Of a DNA stretch of 64,000 bases, positions 61,174 to 64,000 are shown one piece after another; the stretch's first letter is position 1; every line of letters begins with the position of its first letter. The position numbers were made by a program, and so were the translations under genes. The stretch is from CAYWXV01 sp964462535 (GTDB lineage Bacteria; Bacteroidota; Ignavibacteria; OLB7), in contig CAYWXV010000016.1 of assembly GCA_964462535.1 (NCBI GenBank), positions 11,995 through 75,994 on the forward strand, written 5' to 3'. The notes below the pieces were generated by a model. That model worked only from the letters and a program-made list of their open reading frames with translations. It had not been told where the DNA came from and did no database searches.

Positions 61174-63249
61174 ATGCCACAATCCATTCTCCGATGGCGG
61201 GGCATCGCGACGCTTGTCGCGCTTCTTGCGCTGACGGTTCTGCCGTTGTCAGCGCAGGACGACTCCCGTTCCTTCGAGGAGACACTGGCCCTACAGAGGC
61301 TGCGCGCCCGCGTTGGTCTATTCGGCAATCTCGGCCTGAATCTCCACACCGGTGATCATACCGGCGCCCCCGAAGCGCCGACCTGCATGCTCCTTGACAA
61401 CGTGAGCTTCACGTCTGGGACGGGAGTCGGCTTCGGCGGTGGTCTGTTGTTTGAACTTCCGTTCAGCGAAGTCTTGAGGCTTAACGTCCGTGCGGGCTTC
61501 TACACAATGAACGCCCGTCAGACCGTCCAGGCCAACATCGGGCCGGTAGTGCTGCGCTCTGGGGACACAGCTTCGGGGATTTCCGAGTATTCATTTGAGC
61601 CGACCCTGGGTCTGGTAGCCGGTGAGATCACTCTTGGCTTCCGACCCATCGAAGGGACTCCGTTCGGAATCAAGGTTGGACCGGAGTTCGGGTCGTACAT
61701 GCAGAAGGATTTCACGCAGCAGGAAGAGCTGGTATCACCATCGTCCGCAACATTTATTGGCCCGTCGGGTGAGAACACGAAGACGAGAAACCCGGTGACG
61801 GCCGCGTTGGAGAACGTCGGATTGAGGATCGCGGCTGTTGCCGGCGTCGAGTACGAGCTTCCGATGAATCGGCAGGAAACATGGCTGTTGGTACCTGAGG
61901 CCGCGTTGTCCTTCAATCTGTCGGACGTTCGGAGCGACATGAGTTGGAAGGCGCATCAATTGCGTGGTGGCATTGCGCTGAAGTATTCCTTCCCGGTGCC
62001 GCCGCCGCCACCGCCGCCGCCGCCACCGCCGCCGCCACCGCCGCCACCGAAGGAACCGGCTGCCCCCATCGCCGCGATCACGGCCGTGGGCGTCGGTCTG
62101 GATGGCGTCGAACGAGAGAAGGTGACCGTCAAGGTCGAGGAGTTCATCAATACCCAGACCCGGTCGCTGTTGAACTACGTCTTCTTCGACTCCAGCTCTG
62201 CGACGATCCCATCGCGTTACGTGCAGTTCGGACCTGAGGCGCCGAACCAGTTCACGTCGACACGTCTTCATAACAGGTCGACGATGGACGTGTACTACAA
62301 CCTCCTCAACATCCTCGGAGAGAGGATGCGGAATGATCCGAGAGTGACACTCACTCTGACGGGGACGAACTCGAACAACGGTGCTGAAACGGGTAATACC
62401 GCCTTGTCTCGCTCGCGTGCCGAGTCGGTGAAGAATTACCTTGTGAATTCGTGGGGAATTGATGCGAAGAGAGTCACGGTAAAAGAGCGGAATCTCCCTG
62501 CGACGCCGTCGAATCCGCAGGATCCGGATGGTATGCAGGAGAATCGCCGCGTCGAAGTCGTTGCCAGCGTTGCCTCCGTCCTGGAGCCCTTGACGACCAA
62601 CGATACGCTCCGTACGGCTGATCCACCCATTCTCCGGCTGAAGCCACAAGTGACGGCCGAGGCGGGAGTCGGTCCATGGCGAGTGCAGATCGTGCAGGAG
62701 GGTAGGGTGTTGAAGGAGTTCAGCGGCACCGGTTCCGTCCCCGAGTCGATCGACTGGAGGATTGCGGAGACGCCAACCGCACTTCCCCTTCGGAACGATC
62801 CGTTGGTCAGCCGTCTTGAGGTAACCGACACGCGTGACAAGAAGGCGAACGCCGCAACGCAGACGGCGGTTGATCAGATTACGATCCAACGGAAGAAGGA
62901 AGAAGGGAAGAGCGACGTTGAGTTCGATCGCTTCAACCTGATCACGTTCGACTTCGACAAGGCAACGCTCGATGGAGCGAACCTGAAGATTGCCCAGGGG
63001 ATCAAGAATCGCATTCGACCGGGATCGAAGGTAGAGATCGTCGGATACACCGATCGCCTGGGTGAGGAACAGCACAACCTGGACCTCTCGACGGCCCGCG
63101 CCGTGAACACGGCAAAGGCGCTTGGCGTGCCACCCACGAACGCACGTGGCGGTGGTGAGAACACGACGCTCTACAACAACGAGCTTCCCGAGGGTCGGTT
63201 CTACACGCGAACGGTCGATATCACGATCACGACGCCGGTGGAAAGGTAA
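61174..63249 (+). CDS. Outer-membrane beta-barrel protein with two OmpA domains and a polyproline linker
   Basis: 691 residues from the ATG at 61174, which opens a clean signal peptide (IATLVALLALTVLPLSAQ); an in-frame ATG at 61141 is possible. Domain order as in the paralog at 4565-6694: N-terminal barrel (about 40-270), 17 consecutive prolines (about 275-291), OmpA-like domain 1 (about 332-460, LLNYVFFDSSSATIP ... ENRRVEV), a FlgD/Ig-like linker (GVGPWRVQIVQEGRVLKEF), and OmpA-like domain 2 (about 585-691, FNLITFDFDKATLDG ... VEIVGYTDRLGEEQ). The polyproline run is the main difference; it should act as a stiff periplasmic spacer. Confidence 0.88.
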   Translation: MPQSILRWRGIATLVALLALTVLPLSAQDDSRSFEETLALQRLRARVGLFGNLGLNLHTGDHTGAPEAPTCMLLDNVSFTSGTGVGFGGGLLFELPFSEVLRLNVRAGFYTMNARQTVQANIGPVVLRSGDTASGISEYSFEPTLGLVAGEITLGFRPIEGTPFGIKVGPEFGSYMQKDFTQQEELVSPSSATFIGPSGENTKTRNPVTAALENVGLRIAAVAGVEYELPMNRQETWLLVPEAALSFNLSDVRSDMSWKAHQLRGGIALKYSFPVPPPPPPPPPPPPPPPPPKEPAAPIAAITAVGVGLDGVEREKVTVKVEEFINTQTRSLLNYVFFDSSSATIPSRYVQFGPEAPNQFTSTRLHNRSTMDVYYNLLNILGERMRNDPRVTLTLTGTNSNNGAETGNTALSRSRAESVKNYLVNSWGIDAKRVTVKERNLPATPSNPQDPDGMQENRRVEVVASVASVLEPLTTNDTLRTADPPILRLKPQVTAEAGVGPWRVQIVQEGRVLKEFSGTGSVPESIDWRIAETPTALPLRNDPLVSRLEVTDTRDKKANAATQTAVDQITIQRKKEEGKSDVEFDRFNLITFDFDKATLDGANLKIAQGIKNRIRPGSKVEIVGYTDRLGEEQHNLDLSTARAVNTAKALGVPPTNARGGGENTTLYNNELPEGRFYTRTVDITITTPVER

Positions 63250-63371
63250 GGTGTGGTTAGATGCTTCGCGTTCGATGCTTCGTGTGAGTACGTCCGTGAG
63301 TGGCGCCCCGAGTTTGTCGATGTTCTCGCGTACAGGTGAGCGCGGCGCCGCAAGATGACGGCCGAAAAACG

Positions 63372-63409
63372 AAAACGTCCCGGCGGGTTATGATCCGTCG
63401 GGACGTTTT
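63372..63409. terminator. Bidirectional Rho-independent terminator
   Basis: AAAACGTCCCG..CGG pairs with CCG..CGGGACGTTTT. Rightwards it ends in TTTTCTTG; leftwards (minus strand) in CGTTTTCGTTTTTC. It lies between two convergent genes, so it serves both. Confidence 0.8.
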
Positions 63410-63459
63410 CTTGTATAAGCGCCATCAGGGTTCAGGCGGATCTTGGATGCGCGGTTCCT

Positions 63460-63849
63460 CTATCGCACGACCGTCACCCGCGTCGATGCCGTGCGGCTCC
63501 CCTGCGACGCCGACAGAACGTAGACACCCGGTCGAAGACGTCCCACCTCCAGATTGCCCGACCCCTCGCCCGAAAGGAGCGTCATCGTCCCAAGATCGGC
63601 TACTCTGTTCCCCGCAAGGTCGTACAGGGCGAGCGACACCAACGCGTCGCCGTACGATGAGTTGGCCAGTATCCTGCTGAATTCGCCTCGCGCCGGATTC
63701 GGATAGACCGCCACCGCGAAAGTCATCATCTCCCGTTCATCGCCGTTCTCGTCCACTCGACGTTTCGGGTTGTAGGTGTCGGGTTTGTCGATGAGCGGTT
63801 CGCCAGCGGCGCGATGATTTCGAACCCGGCGGAATCGGCCCGCTTCCAC
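63460..63849 (-). CDS. C-terminal part of a T9SS cargo protein, upstream frame doubtful
   Basis: The last ~90 residues are a T9SS type-A domain: YPNPARGEFSRILANSS, LALYDLAGNRVADLG and LRPGVYVLSASQGSRTASTRVTVVR. Upstream of about 63797 this frame becomes Arg-rich and unlike protein, while the neighbouring frame reads smoothly (IIETPGIDHPCQPFLRYVDTLTSRLWKRADSAGFEII), so a frameshift near 63780-63800 is likely. That second frame has a TAG at about 63946. The GTG at 63849 is therefore not a trustworthy start; the true gene begins outside the window. Confidence 0.65.
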   Translation of the reverse strand: MEAGRFRRVRNHRAAGEPLIDKPDTYNPKRRVDENGDEREMMTFAVAVYPNPARGEFSRILANSSYGDALVSLALYDLAGNRVADLGTMTLLSGEGSGNLEVGRLRPGVYVLSASQGSRTASTRVTVVR

Positions 63850-64000
63850 AAACGACTGGTCAGCGTGTCGACGTACCGGAGGAACGGTTGACAGGGATGG
63901 TCGATGCCCGGCGTCTCGATGATCCGCGCCAGAACCGGGAGATGCTAGGGCGTGGTCTTCGCCGCGCCAATCCCCCGCCTCGCTTCGCGAGTCTGCCCCC

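Noticed and set aside
61735..63075. 446-residue minus-strand frame
   Set aside because: Antisense to the OmpA barrel gene; Arg/Trp-rich runs opposite the polyproline tract show that it is an artefact.
1..64000. tRNA, rRNA, CRISPR array, transposase or prophage genes
   Set aside because: Looked for while reading; no T-loop-like patterns in non-coding sequence, regularly spaced repeats or mobile-element proteins were found.

Overview
The window looks like chromosome of a Bacteroidota/FCB-group bacterium, most like Candidatus Kapabacteria or Ignavibacteria. The grounds are several proteins ending in type IX secretion (T9SS) type-A sorting domains, a PorE-like OmpA lipoprotein, long ASH-type (choice-of-anchor D) Ig-repeat proteins, a few Bacteroidetes-type -7 promoter boxes (TAnnTTTG), and moderately high GC. 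Three 100-N gaps show that it is a scaffold, probably a metagenome assembly. I saw no rRNA, tRNA, CRISPR array, phage or transposase gene.

Layout. 1-8.5 kb: an envelope operon on the + strand. It holds the end of an LptF/LptG permease, four copies of an unrecognised secreted-protein family (two of them broken), a WD40/T9SS cargo protein, and a beta-barrel protein with two OmpA domains. 8.6-16.3 kb: a PQQ-propeller protein, membrane proteins, an LtaS-like sulfatase, a TMEM175-like channel, an AHSA1 protein and an F420-reductase-like dehydrogenase. 16.3-26.7 kb: an MgtA-type P-type ATPase, then many small housekeeping or accessory genes (BphX-like, a T9SS-tagged esterase, two DinB proteins, DNA-3-methyladenine glycosylase I, a DUF1697 protein and others). 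27.1-31.3 kb: a Nudix hydrolase, an FAD monooxygenase and three VOC/glyoxalase genes. 31.3-40.7 kb (- strand): four glycan-synthesis genes (GT-B, GT4, GT2, sugar-1-P transferase) mixed with RecQ, a sorbosone-dehydrogenase-like lipoprotein and a Rieske oxygenase. 40.9-45.2 kb: TerC, CTP synthase, a 2TM protein and MgtC. 45.5-64 kb: a second envelope/T9SS region with the PorE-like lipoprotein, lipoproteins of unknown function, a paralogous pair of T9SS cargo proteins, a CtpA-type protease, a 1694-residue Gly-rich/ASH-repeat T9SS protein coupled to a small partner, a paralog of the double-OmpA barrel, and the end of another T9SS cargo gene.

The best candidates for something undescribed are the tandem secreted family at 0.9-8.5 kb (with the double-OmpA protein, whose paralog sits at 61 kb), the cargo pair at 50.7-53.3 kb, and the giant ASH protein with its translationally coupled partner. 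A dispersed element of about 120 bp with terminal inverted repeats occurs three times. A 55-bp duplication around the first gap indicates that this gap is an assembly artefact.
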